Shown here in pieces: positions 16,598-25,796 of a DNA stretch of 64,000 nucleotides. Made by a program: the position numbers and the translations under genes. Source of the DNA: Ancalomicrobiaceae bacterium S20 (GTDB lineage: Bacteria; Pseudomonadota; Alphaproteobacteria; Rhizobiales; Ancalomicrobiaceae). The stretch covers positions 992,001 to 1,056,000 of the forward strand of contig CP158568.1 in NCBI GenBank assembly GCA_040269895.1. The letters run 5' to 3'. Position 1 is the first letter of the stretch. Every line of letters begins with the position of its first letter. The notes beneath the pieces were generated by a model. That model was not told where the DNA came from. It made no database searches and saw only the letters and a list, made by a program, of their open reading frames with translations.

Positions 16598-18100
16598 ATG
16601 CTGAGGCCGAGCGAACTCGAACCCGGCCAGCGGATCGACGGCTACGTGCTCGGCGAGCGGCTCGCCAATGGCGGCATGGGCTCGATCTGGCGCGCGACGC
16701 GGGCGGATCTGAAGATGCCGCTCGTCCTGAAGATCCCGTTCTTCATGCCGGGCGACGACGTCTCCAACATCATAGGCTACGAGGTCGAGGAGATGGTGAT
16801 GCGGCGGCTCGAGGGGCCGCATGTGCCGCGCTTCGTCGGCGCCGGCGATCTCGCGGCGCTGCCATATCTCGCCATGGAATATGTCGCCGGCACGCCGCTC
16901 GACAACTGGGTGCGGCAGGCGCCGGTGGCGCCGGTCGAGGTGGCGCGGATCGGCGCGATGATCGCGGAGGCGCTCGACGACGTCCATCACCAGAAGGTCG
17001 TCCATCACGACCTGAAGCCCGGCAACATCATCCTCGCCGAACGCGGCGCGGTGCTGCTCGATTTCGGCCTCGCCCGCCACGAGGATCTGCCGGACCTGCT
17101 CGGCGAGGAGAGCGCGCTGCCGATGGGCTCCGCGCCCTACATGGCGCCGGAGCAGGTGCTCGGCCATCGCGGCGACCCGGCGAGCGACATTTTCGCGCTC
17201 GGTGCCATTCTCTACGAACTCGCGACCAAGGAACTGCCCTTCGGCGATCCGCAATCGACCTCGGGGATGAAGCGGCGGCTCTACAAGGCGCCGAAGCCGC
17301 CGCGCTCGATCGTGCGATCGATCCCGCGCTGGCTGCAGGAGATCGTGCTCAAGTGCCTGGAGGTCGACCCGCGCCGGCGCTACGCCAGTGCCGGGCAGTT
17401 GCTGTTCGACCTCAATCACGGCGAACAGGTCACCCTCACCGAACGCGGCAGCCGCGACGAGCCGGAGGGGCTCATGGCCCGGCTCGTCGGCTGGTTCGCG
17501 GCCAAGCGCAAGACCGTCGACGTCGCCGGGCTCATGCCGCAGCGCATCGAGGTGTCGGCGGCCAGCCGCGCGCCGATCGTGCTCGCGGCGGTCGATCTCG
17601 GGCCGGGGCAGGCCGCGCTCGCGGAGGACGTCCGCGTGCATGTCCGCCGCGTGCTCGACAGCGCGCCGGAGGCGCGGCTCGCCTGCCTGACCGTGCTGCG
17701 CACCAAGCTCGCGGGCGATGACGACACGGTCGACGAAGCCGGGCGCACCGCCTATGTCGGCCGGCTGCTCGCGCTAAAGGACTGGGCGCAGCCGCTCGGC
17801 GTGCCTGAGGAGGCGGTCAGCTATCACGTGGTCGAGGCGATCGATCCCGGTGGGGCGATCCTCGATTATGCGGAGCACAATCGCGTCGATCACATCGTGC
17901 TCGGCGCCCGCGGCTCCTCGGCGCTCCGGCGCCATCTCGGCAGCGTCTCTGCCGCGGTGGTCGCGCGGGCGCATTGCACGGTCACGGTCGTGCGGCTCAA
18001 GGCGCGCGCGGTCGAGGGCGAGGCGGCCGATGCGACGGCCGGGGACGGCGCCGCGGCGGATATGGCAGCTGCCGGCGGGGGCGGCGACAGGGACTTCTGA
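16598..18100 (+). CDS. bifunctional Ser/Thr protein kinase / universal stress protein
   Basis: A 500-residue soluble protein with two modules. Residues 13 to about 275 form a Hanks-type kinase: Gly loop LANGGMGSIWRA, VAIK-type lysine in PLVLKIPF, catalytic loop VVHHDLKPGNIILAE, DFGLARHEDL, APE in PYMAPEQVLG, and DIFALGAILYEL. From about residue 325 a universal-stress-protein domain follows (SRAPIVLAAVDLGPGQAALA) and ends with the nucleotide-binding signature LGARGSSALRRHLGSVSAAV. No membrane segment is present, unlike PknB-type receptors. The start at 16598 follows GAGAAGGGGCAGGGG. The phosphoesterase gene upstream probably shares its transcript. Substrates unknown. Confidence 0.93.
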   Translation: MLRPSELEPGQRIDGYVLGERLANGGMGSIWRATRADLKMPLVLKIPFFMPGDDVSNIIGYEVEEMVMRRLEGPHVPRFVGAGDLAALPYLAMEYVAGTPLDNWVRQAPVAPVEVARIGAMIAEALDDVHHQKVVHHDLKPGNIILAERGAVLLDFGLARHEDLPDLLGEESALPMGSAPYMAPEQVLGHRGDPASDIFALGAILYELATKELPFGDPQSTSGMKRRLYKAPKPPRSIVRSIPRWLQEIVLKCLEVDPRRRYASAGQLLFDLNHGEQVTLTERGSRDEPEGLMARLVGWFAAKRKTVDVAGLMPQRIEVSAASRAPIVLAAVDLGPGQAALAEDVRVHVRRVLDSAPEARLACLTVLRTKLAGDDDTVDEAGRTAYVGRLLALKDWAQPLGVPEEAVSYHVVEAIDPGGAILDYAEHNRVDHIVLGARGSSALRRHLGSVSAAVVARAHCTVTVVRLKARAVEGEAADATAGDGAAADMAAAGGGGDRDF

Positions 18101-18270
18101 TCCGGCGCGACGGTGCCATGCACGGCACGGATTGCAGCGGCGGGCAAATTCGCCTTTGATCCGGCGGTCCGGAGTCGTTCCGGCGCGCGCCCGACCCGTG
18201 TCGGGCGGCGCGCGCATCCGGCCCCTCCACCGCGAGCCGCCGTGTTTCGTGAAAGGTCCGACCCGCCAGC

Positions 18271-19083
18271 ATGCCCGCCGACGCGCCGAACCCGCACGCC
18301 GATACCGCGAGAGATCCGGCGGTTCTCGATCCCGCTTCCGAGGAGCGGGTCGATCGCCTGCTGTGGTTCGGCCGCGGCATGGCACAGATCGTCTCGGTGC
18401 CGGCGCTGGTGCTGATGGCGGCCTTCGTCGGATTCGCGGGGCTCGCGCGCGAGAGCGGCGTGCCGGTGCAATATGCGGCGATGCTGACCGCGTTGGTCTG
18501 GGCGCTGCCCTCGACGGTCATCATGGTCGCGGCGATCAAGTCGAACGCAACCCTGTTCGCCGCGATGCTGGCCGTCTCGCTGTCGGCGGTCCGGCTGATG
18601 CCGATGACCATGGCGCTGGTGCCGATCCTGCGCGGGCCGCGCACCCGCACGATCACGTTGCTGGCGCTCTCGCATTTCGTCGCCGTGACCTCCTGGGTCT
18701 TCGGCATGACGCAGTTGCCGGCCCTGCCGCGCGATGCGCGCGTGCCTTATTACGCCGGCTTCGCGATCACGCTGACCACGGTCAATATCGGGGTCACGGT
18801 GGTCGCCTATATCGCGGCCGGCGCGCTGCCGCCGGCGCTCGCCGCCGCGCTCAGCCTGCTGACGCCGCTCTATTTCATCCTTTCGCTGTGGGGCGCCTCG
18901 CGCCTGCCGTCCGACCGGCTGGCGCTGGTGTTCGGCATGGTGCTCGCGCCGGTCATGAACAAGGTCAGCCCGGATTACGAACTGCTGCTGGTCGGCCTGA
19001 TCGGCGGCTCGGCCGCCTATGGCATCGGGCGCTGGACCAGGCGGCGCGGCGGGGCCGAAGACGGGGGAGGCGAGGCGGCATGA
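18271..19083 (+). CDS. azlC: AzlC family branched-chain amino acid exporter subunit
   Basis: A 270-residue membrane protein of the AzlC family; with AzlD it forms a branched-chain amino acid exporter (known from AzlCD/BrnFE). After about 40 polar residues come several helices (MAQIVSVPALVLMAAFVGFA, VQYAAMLTALVWALPSTVIM), the family-typical loop LSAVRLMPMTMALVPILRG, and the later helices ITLTTVNIGVTVVAYIAAGA and SLLTPLYFILSLWG. The stop codon overlaps the azlD start in ATGA, so the two are translationally coupled. The actual substrate cannot be read from sequence. Confidence 0.85.
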   Translation: MPADAPNPHADTARDPAVLDPASEERVDRLLWFGRGMAQIVSVPALVLMAAFVGFAGLARESGVPVQYAAMLTALVWALPSTVIMVAAIKSNATLFAAMLAVSLSAVRLMPMTMALVPILRGPRTRTITLLALSHFVAVTSWVFGMTQLPALPRDARVPYYAGFAITLTTVNIGVTVVAYIAAGALPPALAAALSLLTPLYFILSLWGASRLPSDRLALVFGMVLAPVMNKVSPDYELLLVGLIGGSAAYGIGRWTRRRGGAEDGGGEAA

Positions 19084-19439
19084 ACCCGACCTTCACCTCG
19101 ATCGACGCGCCGTGGTGGCCGGCGGTCTATATCCTGATCGCCGGCTTCGTCGCCAACGACATCTGGCGCATCCTCGGCGTGGTGTTCTCCGGCCGGATGC
19201 GCGAGGACAGCGAGATCTTCGGCTTCGTCAAAGCGGTGGCGACGGCGCTGGTCGCCGGCGTCATTGCGGAGCTGATCCTGTTTCCCGGCGGCTCGCTCGC
19301 CCGCGCGCCGCTCTGGCTGCGCGTCGGCGCGGCCGTGATCGGCTTCGCGGCTTACCGGCTCGGCAGCAACCGCATCCTCGTCGGCGTGGTCGCCGGCGAG
19401 GTCGTCTTTGTGATCGGCTGGTGGCTTGTCGTCGGCTGA
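19080..19439 (+). CDS. azlD: AzlD family small membrane protein
   Basis: A 119-residue hydrophobic protein with about four short helices (WPAVYILIAGFVANDIWRIL, AVATALVAGVIAELILFPGG, VGAAVIGFAAYRLG, ILVGVVAGEVVFVIGWWLVV). Size, hydropathy and the 4-bp overlap with azlC identify it as the AzlD partner of the exporter. The next gene (HIT) is convergent, 51 bp away. Confidence 0.82.
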   Translation: MNPTFTSIDAPWWPAVYILIAGFVANDIWRILGVVFSGRMREDSEIFGFVKAVATALVAGVIAELILFPGGSLARAPLWLRVGAAVIGFAAYRLGSNRILVGVVAGEVVFVIGWWLVVG

Positions 19440-19490
19440 GCCGCAGGGCGTTCTGGACGCCCGGCCGAGCCTGATCGCCTGCGCGCCGCC

Positions 19491-19913
19491 TCAGAGCGCG
19501 GCGCGGATCTTCTCGGCGTGGGCGGCGAGGATGCCGTGGTCGGCGAAGGGGCGGGGCAGGGGCTTCACATGCTCGCCCATCTGGCGCGGCAGCACGTGAA
19601 AGTGCAGGTGGAACACCTCCTGACCGCCGGCGGCCTCGGAGAACTGCTGGACGGTCACGCCGTCGGCGAGGAAGGCCTGCTTGGCGGCGATGGCGATCTT
19701 CTGCGTGGTCGCGATCACGGCCTTCAGCGCCTCGGGCGGGCAGTCGAGAATGTTGCGCGCCTTCACCTTCGGAATGATCAGCGTATGGCCGTCGACCGCG
19801 GGCATGATGTCCATGAAGGCGAGCGTGTGGTCGTCCTCGTAGACCTTGTGACAGGGGATCTCCCCGCGCAGGATCTTCGCGAAGACGTTGGTATCGTCGT
19901 AGCCCGTCGTCAT
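19491..19913 (-). CDS. HIT family protein
   Basis: A 140-residue histidine-triad hydrolase. The N-terminal strand-helix region TNVFAKILRGEIPCHKVYED is typical of Hint-like proteins, and the catalytic HxHxH motif occurs in EVFHLHFHVLPRQMGEHV. Hint proteins hydrolyse nucleoside phosphoramidates and aminoacyl-adenylates; the physiological substrate here is not known. The start at 19913 gives the normal length. It lies 113 bp downstream of the acetyltransferase gene on the same strand. Confidence 0.93.
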   Translation of the reverse strand: MTTGYDDTNVFAKILRGEIPCHKVYEDDHTLAFMDIMPAVDGHTLIIPKVKARNILDCPPEALKAVIATTQKIAIAAKQAFLADGVTVQQFSEAAGGQEVFHLHFHVLPRQMGEHVKPLPRPFADHGILAAHAEKIRAAL

Positions 19914-20026
19914 GGTCGCCCTCGGCAGGTTGATGGACGCCGGCAATCTAGCCCGCGCCCCCGCCCGGTCAAGGCGGGGGAACGCGGGCCTGCAAGGCCG
20001 GCGCCGGCGGCACTCCAGCGACGGCG

Positions 20027-21235
20027 TCAGAAATCCTCGAGGTCGCGGCGATAGGGGGAGGCTTCGGCGAGCGCCTCGCCGACCCTCGCGACCTCGCGGC
20101 GCTCCTCGGTCAGATAGCGCTCGATCGCGGCGCGGAAGCCCGGATCGGTGACGAAATGCGCCGAATGCGTCGTCTCGGGCAGATAGCCGCGGGCGAGCTT
20201 GTGTTCGCCCTGGGCGCCGGCCTCGACGCGGGCGAGGCCGCGCTCGATGGCGAACTCGATCGCCTGATAGTAGCAGGCCTCGAAATGCAGGAACGGCCGA
20301 TCCTCGATCGCGCCCCAGTTGCGGCCGTAGAGCGCATCCGAGCCGATGAAGTTGAGCGCCCCGGCGATGAAGCGCCCCTCGCGGGCCACCATCACGAGCA
20401 GGATGTCGTCGGCCATGCGCTCGCCGACGAGCGAGAAGAACCGCCGGTTCAGGTAGGGCCGGCCCCATTTGCGGCCGCCGGTGTCCATGTAGAAGGCGTA
20501 GAACGCATCCCAATGCGCTTCGGTGATCGCCTTGCCGGTCAGGCGCAGGATCTCGACGCCTTCGGCCGCCTCGCGCCGCTCGCGCTTGACCTGCTTGCGC
20601 TTGCGGCTGGCGAAGCTGCCGAGAAAGTCGTCGAAGTCGCGGTAGCCGCGGTTGTGCCAATGGAATTGCTTGTCGGTGCGCGGCAGCCAGTCGGCGGCCT
20701 CGAAGGCCTCGACGTCCGGCGACTCCAGGAAGGTCGCGTGCACGGTCGAGATTCGGTTCTGGCGCGCCAGCGTCGATAGCCCGGCGACCAGCACCCGGCG
20801 CAGCGTCGCGCGCTCGGCCTCGGTGCCGGCGCGGACCAGGAGGCGCGGGCCGGTCGCGGGCGTGAACGGCACGGAGACCTGGAGTTTCGGGTAATAGCGG
20901 CCGCCCACGCGCTCGTAGGCATGGGCCCAGCCGTGGTCGAAGACGTATTCGCCCTGGCTGTGGGTCTTCAGATAGACCGGCGCGATCGCCTGCGGCCGGC
21001 CGTCGGCGCCGTCGACGACGAGATGCAGACCGCGCCAGCCGGTCGCCTCGGTCGCGCAGCCCGACTGCTCGAGCGACCAGAGGAAATCATGCGAGACGAA
21101 GGGATTGTAGCCGGGCGTGCCGTCGGCGCCGGGCGGCGCAGCGGCACGCGCGCAGGCGTCCCAGTCGGCTCGAGCGATGTCGCCGAGGCTCTCGACCACG
21201 CGCAGCGTGACCTCGTCGCCGGTGTGTTTCGGCAT
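20027..21235 (-). CDS. FemAB-like / GNAT family N-acyltransferase
   Basis: A 402-residue protein of the COG3146-type peptidogalycan/N-acyltransferase family. Recognisable blocks are PGYNPFVSHDFLWSLEQSGC near the N-terminus, GEYVFDHGWAHAYERVGGRY, the basic FASRKRKQVKRERREA segment, AFYMDTGGRKWGRPYLNRRF, and LHFEACYYQAIEFAIERGL with a following GEHKLARGYLP. The family has two GNAT folds like the FemAB enzymes that add amino acids to peptidoglycan precursors, but most alphaproteobacterial members are uncharacterised. The start at 21235 removes a 119-residue upstream extension that looks non-coding. Confidence 0.85.
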   Translation of the reverse strand: MPKHTGDEVTLRVVESLGDIARADWDACARAAAPPGADGTPGYNPFVSHDFLWSLEQSGCATEATGWRGLHLVVDGADGRPQAIAPVYLKTHSQGEYVFDHGWAHAYERVGGRYYPKLQVSVPFTPATGPRLLVRAGTEAERATLRRVLVAGLSTLARQNRISTVHATFLESPDVEAFEAADWLPRTDKQFHWHNRGYRDFDDFLGSFASRKRKQVKRERREAAEGVEILRLTGKAITEAHWDAFYAFYMDTGGRKWGRPYLNRRFFSLVGERMADDILLVMVAREGRFIAGALNFIGSDALYGRNWGAIEDRPFLHFEACYYQAIEFAIERGLARVEAGAQGEHKLARGYLPETTHSAHFVTDPGFRAAIERYLTEERREVARVGEALAEASPYRRDLEDF

Positions 21236-21373
21236 GGGGGACCCGGTTGGGGAAAGTGTCAGTGCCGAGAACAAGATAGGTCGGCGCGCGCCGCTTGCCC
21301 AGTCACATGCGCGGGGGCACGGATGCGGGTGGACGGCCGCTGCCGCTCGCTCGCGGGATGGCCGCAAAAGCGA

Positions 21374-21400
21374 AACGGCCGGGCACAGGGCCCGGCCGTT
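21374..21400 (-). terminator. rho-independent terminator of the glycine-zipper gene
   Basis: An 11-bp stem AACGGCCGGGC/GCCCGGCCGTT with a 5-nt loop lies 26 bp past the stop at 21426; on the minus strand it is followed by TTTCGCTTTT. Confidence 0.75.
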
Positions 21401-21425
21401 CGAAAATCGTGTGGAGCGATCCCGC

Positions 21426-21731
21426 TCAGCGGCAGACGCGGCGGATGTGCTCGTCGCCGTAGCGATCGTACCAGGTCTCGCGCCAGCAGCGCGGACGACG
21501 GACGATGACTTCCTCGTCGACATAGGCCGGCGGCTGCGAATAGTAGCGGCGCGGCGGCGGCGGATCGTTCGCCATGGCGCTGCCGACGACACCGCCGACG
21601 ATCAGGCCACCGACGATGCCGGCAGCGATATCGCCGCCGCGGTCGGCGCGGGCCGGGGTGCTGGCACCGATCATGCCGGTGCCGATCGTGATGGCCGCCG
21701 CAGCGGCGATGACGAACTTCTTGGCCAACAT
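21426..21731 (-). CDS. small glycine-zipper exported protein
   Basis: A 101-residue protein. MLAKKFVIAAAAAITIGTGM is a signal peptide, cleaved probably after TPARA. A Gly-rich hydrophobic stretch, GGDIAAGIVGGLIVGGVVGS, is a glycine zipper, often found in small envelope proteins. A Pro/Tyr segment (PPPPRRYYSQPPAYVDEEV) and the C-terminal RCWRETWYDRYGDEHIRRVC with two cysteines follow. This RxxCW...RVC ending is common in Rhizobiales periplasmic proteins of unknown role. The start at 21731 is preceded by GGGACTTTCG. Function unknown. Confidence 0.78.
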   Translation of the reverse strand: MLAKKFVIAAAAAITIGTGMIGASTPARADRGGDIAAGIVGGLIVGGVVGSAMANDPPPPRRYYSQPPAYVDEEVIVRRPRCWRETWYDRYGDEHIRRVCR

Positions 21732-21898
21732 CGAAAGTCCCTCTCTTCCCTGGGGCGCGGTCCGCCGGTGCGCAGCGCCCCGTCCGTCCCTGTTGGCATT
21801 GGTTATAGCCGACCGGACATCGACGCGGCATGAGCGCGCCATTCATCGGCCGTTCATGTCCCTCGGGCCGAGAAGATCGCATATTTCGGGCCGAAATA

Positions 21899-21928
21899 CG
21901 ACCCCGAGGTCAGGTTCGGTCGGGGTCG
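21899..21928. repeat. inverted repeat at the 3' end of the GDPD gene
   Basis: CGACCCCGA (21899-21907) and TCGGGGTCG (21920-21928) form a 9-bp stem spanning the GDPD stop codon, next to a second palindrome ATTTCGG-G-CCGAAAT (21883-21897). Together they may stop transcription of the minus-strand operon, although no strong T tract follows the first. Confidence 0.45.
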
Positions 21929-22674
21929 AAGCCCTCGAACACGATCTGATCGGCCCATTTCAGCGCATGCGCCCGCTGTTCGGGCGTTCGCACGGTCCAG
22001 CTCATCACCGGCAGGCCGAGGAGACGTCGCGCGACCCATGGGCCGGGCGCGGGCAGGTCGCCGACGCAGTAGGAGACGAAGTTCGGCCGGCTGCGGAAGC
22101 CGTGCAGCAGGTGGCGCAGGGCGAATCGCTCGATCGGACCGAACAGGCGGCGCCAGTCGGGATCGTCGGTGCGGTCGGCGACGATGCCGGCCGGGATATC
22201 CGGCATGAATCGGTGGCAGGCGATCACCACCTCCGGATCGAACGACTTCAGCACGACCGGGCCGGCGTAGCCGGCCAGCACCTCGGCGACGCGGGCGGCG
22301 AGGCGATCGTCGGCCTGGCGCGGGAACTCGCTCTTCAGTTCGAGCACCAGCCCGACCCGGCCGGCGACCGCATCGAGCAGGTCGGCGAGGGTCGGGATGC
22401 GGTCGGTGGTGCCGCGGAACGGAATTTCCTTCAGCTCCGCGGCTGTGAACCGGTCGACCCGGCCGGTCTCGAAGGTCAGCCGGTCGAGCGTGTCGTCGTG
22501 GAAGACGACCGGGACCTCGTCCTTGGCGTTGAGCAGATCGACTTCGATCGCGAAGCCGCGCTCGACCGCCGCGCGGACGGCCGAGAGCGTGTTCTCGATG
22601 CGGCCGGCGGCCGCGTCGTGATAGCCGCGATGCGCGATCGGCCGGCTGCCGATCCAGGCGAGGTCCCGCTTCAT
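21910..22674 (-). CDS. glycerophosphodiester phosphodiesterase family protein
   Basis: A 254-residue cytosolic GDPD, hydrolysing glycerophosphodiesters to glycerol-3-phosphate and an alcohol. The TIM-barrel signature residues are present: PIAHRGYHD (catalytic His-Arg), RIENTLSAV (Glu-Asn), IEVDLL (metal Glu, Asp), VVFHDDTLDRL (second His), and LVLELKSEF (Glu, Lys). It begins 3 bp after the stop codon of the RidA gene, so the two are co-transcribed. Confidence 0.93.
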   Translation of the reverse strand: MKRDLAWIGSRPIAHRGYHDAAAGRIENTLSAVRAAVERGFAIEVDLLNAKDEVPVVFHDDTLDRLTFETGRVDRFTAAELKEIPFRGTTDRIPTLADLLDAVAGRVGLVLELKSEFPRQADDRLAARVAEVLAGYAGPVVLKSFDPEVVIACHRFMPDIPAGIVADRTDDPDWRRLFGPIERFALRHLLHGFRSRPNFVSYCVGDLPAPGPWVARRLLGLPVMSWTVRTPEQRAHALKWADQIVFEGFDPDRT

Positions 22675-22677
22675 GGC

Positions 22678-23145
22678 TCAGGCGACTTCGAAGATGCCTT
22701 CGACCTCGACGGCCACGCCGAACGGCAGGCCGGCGACGCCCATGGCCGAACGCGAATGGCGGCCCTTGTCGCCGAACACCTCGACGAAGAAATCCGACGC
22801 GCCGTTGACGACCTTCGGATGGTCGGTGAAATCGCCGGTCGAGTTGACGAAGCCGGTCAGCTTGACCACGCGGACGACCTTCTCGAGATCGCCGACCGCG
22901 CCCTTGAGCTGGGCGATCAGGTTGATGGCGCAGAGCCTCGCGGCGGCGCGGCCGGTCTCGATGTCGCAATCGGCGCCGAGCTTGCCGATGAACTCCGGAC
23001 CGTTCGGGCCGGCCGGGATCTGGCCGGAGATGAACACGAGGTTGCCGGTCTGGACGGTCGGCACATAGTTGGCCACCGGCTTGACCGGGGTCGGCAGGGT
23101 GACGCCGAGTTCCTGCAGGCGCGCTTCGATGCTCACGAGGTTCAT
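22678..23145 (-). CDS. RidA family protein
   Basis: A 155-residue member of the YjgF/YER057c/UK114 (RidA) superfamily. Blocks seen are GNLVFISGQIPAGPNG, AARLCAINLIAQLKGAVGDL and RHSRSAMGVAGLPFGVAVEV, where the Arg-Ser-Ala-Met-Gly segment forms part of the trimer-interface pocket. It is longer than E. coli RidA (128 residues) and resembles the RidA-like subgroup whose deaminase activity is unproven. GAGGAG directly precedes the ATG. First gene of an operon with the GDPD gene; divergent from eipB across 265 bp with no clear promoter elements. Confidence 0.9.
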   Translation of the reverse strand: MNLVSIEARLQELGVTLPTPVKPVANYVPTVQTGNLVFISGQIPAGPNGPEFIGKLGADCDIETGRAAARLCAINLIAQLKGAVGDLEKVVRVVKLTGFVNSTGDFTDHPKVVNGASDFFVEVFGDKGRHSRSAMGVAGLPFGVAVEVEGIFEVA

Positions 23146-23410
23146 CTCCTCTCGATTGCGGGATCGCGACCGGATGATCGCGACAAATGGGAGGACACCG
23201 TCATGGCCGATCGCGCGGGGAAGAGCAATCGCCGCCGCGCGCCGGGCCGGCTTGCGGCGGCGGGCGGGCCGGTGGGCAAGGCCCGGCGCGAGGCGCCCGG
23301 TCGAGGTCGAGCTGGTGCGCGCGGTTGAATTTCCTCGCAAAGCCGCTCAGATATGACGGGGGTGTTCGACGCATGGTCGGCGCCCGCGGCGGCGAGAGGA
23401 CGACAGAGCG

Positions 23411-24274
23411 ATGAAACTTCGTACCCGGATGACCGCCGCCTTGGGCCGGATCTCGTTCGCCGCCGCGGCTGGCGTTGGACTGGTTCTTCCGGCCGCGGCC
23501 GCGCCCGCCGATCTCGGTTCGGCGCTCGCCTCGCATCAGGCCGTCTACGAGCTGAAGCTGATCAAGGCATCCGAACGCTCGGGGCTGACCGGCGTCGACG
23601 GCCGGCTCGTCTATGAGTTCACCGGCTCGGTCTGCGAAGGGTTCACCAGCCAGTTCCGCTTCGTGACCCGCTTCGTCAACAACGAGGGCAAGACGCGCAT
23701 CACCGACCTGCGCACATCGACCTTCGAGGACGGCGAGGGCAAGAGCTTCAACTTCCTGAACCAGAACTATGTCGACCAGCGGCTGGTCGAGGAGAGCAAG
23801 GGCGTCGCCAAGCTGACCGGGACCGGCGCGACGGCCGAGGTCTCCAAGCCGCAGAAGCACACGGTCGACTTCGCGGCGGATGCGCTGTTCCCGACCCGGC
23901 ACATGGCGACGCTGATCGCGGCCGCGAAGTCCGGCCAGAGCTTCGCCGACATCAAGCTCTACGACGGCTCGGAGAACGGCGATCGCGTCTACCAGACCGC
24001 GATCGTGATCGGCAAGGAACAGACCGGGCCGGACGAGTTCGGCGACGAAGCGGGCAAGGACTCGGTCGTGTTCGCCGGCAAGCGCCATTGGCCGGTGACG
24101 ATCTCCTATTACGATGTGCGCAAGAAGTCCGACGACGGCCTGCCCGAGTACCAGCTGTCGTTCCTGCTCTACGAGAACGGCGTGACCCGCAAGCTGAAGC
24201 TCGACTACGGCGACTTCGTCCTGTCGGGCACGCTGTCGGAGCTGAAGCCGCTCGAGGCGAAGAGCTGCCCCTGA
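23411..24274 (+). CDS. eipB: cell envelope integrity protein EipB (DUF1849)
   Basis: A 287-residue periplasmic protein of the DUF1849 family; Brucella EipB folds as a spiral-like beta sheet and supports envelope integrity. An N-terminal signal peptide (ISFAAAAGVGLVLPAAAAPA) precedes the domain, which starts LASHQAVYELKLIKASERSG. Two cysteines, C75 (GSVCEGF) and C286 (KSCP), match the conserved disulfide pair of the family, one early and one at the extreme C-terminus. Other family-like blocks are RTSTFEDGEGKSFNFLNQNY and FPTRHMATLIAAAKSGQSF. Monocistronic; convergent with dinB. Confidence 0.9.
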   Translation: MKLRTRMTAALGRISFAAAAGVGLVLPAAAAPADLGSALASHQAVYELKLIKASERSGLTGVDGRLVYEFTGSVCEGFTSQFRFVTRFVNNEGKTRITDLRTSTFEDGEGKSFNFLNQNYVDQRLVEESKGVAKLTGTGATAEVSKPQKHTVDFAADALFPTRHMATLIAAAKSGQSFADIKLYDGSENGDRVYQTAIVIGKEQTGPDEFGDEAGKDSVVFAGKRHWPVTISYYDVRKKSDDGLPEYQLSFLLYENGVTRKLKLDYGDFVLSGTLSELKPLEAKSCP

Positions 24275-24322
24275 GCCTTGCCGTCGGATCGTCTGCCGCG
24301 GCTGCCGTGCAGGGGAGGCGGT

Positions 24323-25609
24323 TCACTCCTCCTCGACCGGCTCGCGGATGCGCTTCGTGCCGAACACCAGACCCTTTTCGACCGCGGCGCCGCCGAACTT
24401 CGCGCGGATCGCGTCGATCGCGGCTTCGGCCTTGGCGCGTTTCGCGGCGTCGGCATCGACGAGGTCGGGCGGGTCGCAGCGGTCGGCCGCGACCAGATCC
24501 GCGATGCCGATGCCGATCAGGCGGAATTTTCGTCCGTCCAGTTCGCGGCCGAGCAGGTCGAGGCCGGTGCGGTAGATCCGGTCGGCGAGCCGGGTCGGGT
24601 CGCCGAGCCGGCGGTTGCGGGTCGAGAGCTTGAAGTCGTGGGTCTTCAGTTTCAGCACCACGGTGTGGCCGCCGAGATCGGCCTTCTTGGCGCGGGCGGA
24701 GACCTTTTCGGCGAGGCGGAACAGCGTCTGTTCTAGCCGGCGCCGGTCGGCGACGTCGGTGTCGAAGGTGGTCTCGGCCGAGATGCTCTTCGCCTCGCGG
24801 TCCGGGGTGACGACACGGTTGTCGTCGCCGCGCGACAGGCGGGCGAGACGCTGGCCCATGACGCCGTAGCGGCGCATCAGGTCGGTCTCGTCCATGGTCT
24901 GGAGCTGGCCGATCAGGCGGATGCCGTCGCGCTCGAGCTGGGCGGCGAGCGCCTTGCCGACACCCCAGATCATGGTCACCGGCTTGTCGGCCAGGAAGGT
25001 CAGCGTCTCGGCGCGACCGATCACCGAGAAGCCGCGCGGCTTCTCGAAATCCGAGGCGACTTTGGCCAGGTACTTGTTGTGGCTGAGGCCGACGGAAATC
25101 GTGATGCCGATCTCGGTTTCGACCTTGCGGGCGAAGCGGGCGAGCATGACGGCCGGCGCGGCCTTGTGCAGGCGCTCGGTGCCGGTCAGATCGAGGAAAG
25201 CCTCGTCGATCGACACCGGCTCGACCATCGGCGTCAGCTCGCCCATGAGCTGGCGCACCTCGCGGCCGACGCGGGCGTATTTCTCCATGTTCGGTTTGAC
25301 CACGACCGCCTCGGGGCAGGCCTCCAGCGCCTTGAACATCGGCATGGCCGAGCGGACGCCGCGGATGCGGGCGAGGTAGCAGGCTGTCGACACCACGCCG
25401 CGTTTGCCGCCGCCGACGATCACCGGCACGTCGCGCAAGGCGGGATCGTCGCGCTTCTCGATCGTGGCATAGAAGGCGTCGCAATCGACATGCGCGATCG
25501 ACAGCGCATCGAGCTCCGGGTGATCGACCACACGCGGGCTGCCGCAGCGCGCACAGCGGAACGCGCCGGGTTTCGTTGGCGAGAAGCAGTCCCTGCACAG
25601 CGCGGGCAT
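24323..25609 (-). CDS. dinB: DNA polymerase IV (Y-family)
   Basis: Error-prone translesion polymerase. The 428-residue protein contains the Y-family catalytic motifs [19 protein letters not shown] (metal Asp) and [12 protein letters not shown] (second Asp-Glu), with YSI-like [16 protein letters not shown] between them and a little-finger domain around [19 protein letters not shown]. Before the polymerase core is a 35-residue extension with two CxxC pairs (C5/C8 and C19/C22) that looks like a small zinc ribbon, a feature of one Rhizobiales DinB subgroup and absent from E. coli DinB. No beta-clamp motif was confirmed at the C-terminus (EPVEEE). Confidence 0.95.
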   Translation of the reverse strand: MPALCRDCFSPTKPGAFRCARCGSPRVVDHPELDALSIAHVDCDAFYATIEKRDDPALRDVPVIVGGGKRGVVSTACYLARIRGVRSAMPMFKALEACPEAVVVKPNMEKYARVGREVRQLMGELTPMVEPVSIDEAFLDLTGTERLHKAAPAVMLARFARKVETEIGITISVGLSHNKYLAKVASDFEKPRGFSVIGRAETLTFLADKPVTMIWGVGKALAAQLERDGIRLIGQLQTMDETDLMRRYGVMGQRLARLSRGDDNRVVTPDREAKSISAETTFDTDVADRRRLEQTLFRLAEKVSARAKKADLGGHTVVLKLKTHDFKLSTRNRRLGDPTRLADRIYRTGLDLLGRELDGRKFRLIGIGIADLVAADRCDPPDLVDADAAKRAKAEAAIDAIRAKFGGAAVEKGLVFGTKRIREPVEEE

Positions 25610-25796
25610 TGTTCGAGCCCACCCGGATCGTCCGCCGCGCCCTCCCGCCGCCCACCGGCCGGGACGTGCGAAGCGAACAGAACGGGATCATAGCGTCGAT
25701 CGGGGCGAGCGCACAGGGCGCAGTCCCTGCTCGGACGGCTTTTCCCGAGATTTCGTGGCGGGCGAGACGGTGGATCGGGATGGGCAGGGAGAGTGT

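Noticed and set aside
12581-17641. A 1686-codon open frame on the minus strand opposite clpS, clpA, the phosphoesterase and the kinase
   Set aside because: Its translation is Arg/Asp/Leu-rich low-complexity sequence with no domain, and the opposite strand encodes four clearly recognised proteins. Long antisense open frames are expected at this GC content.
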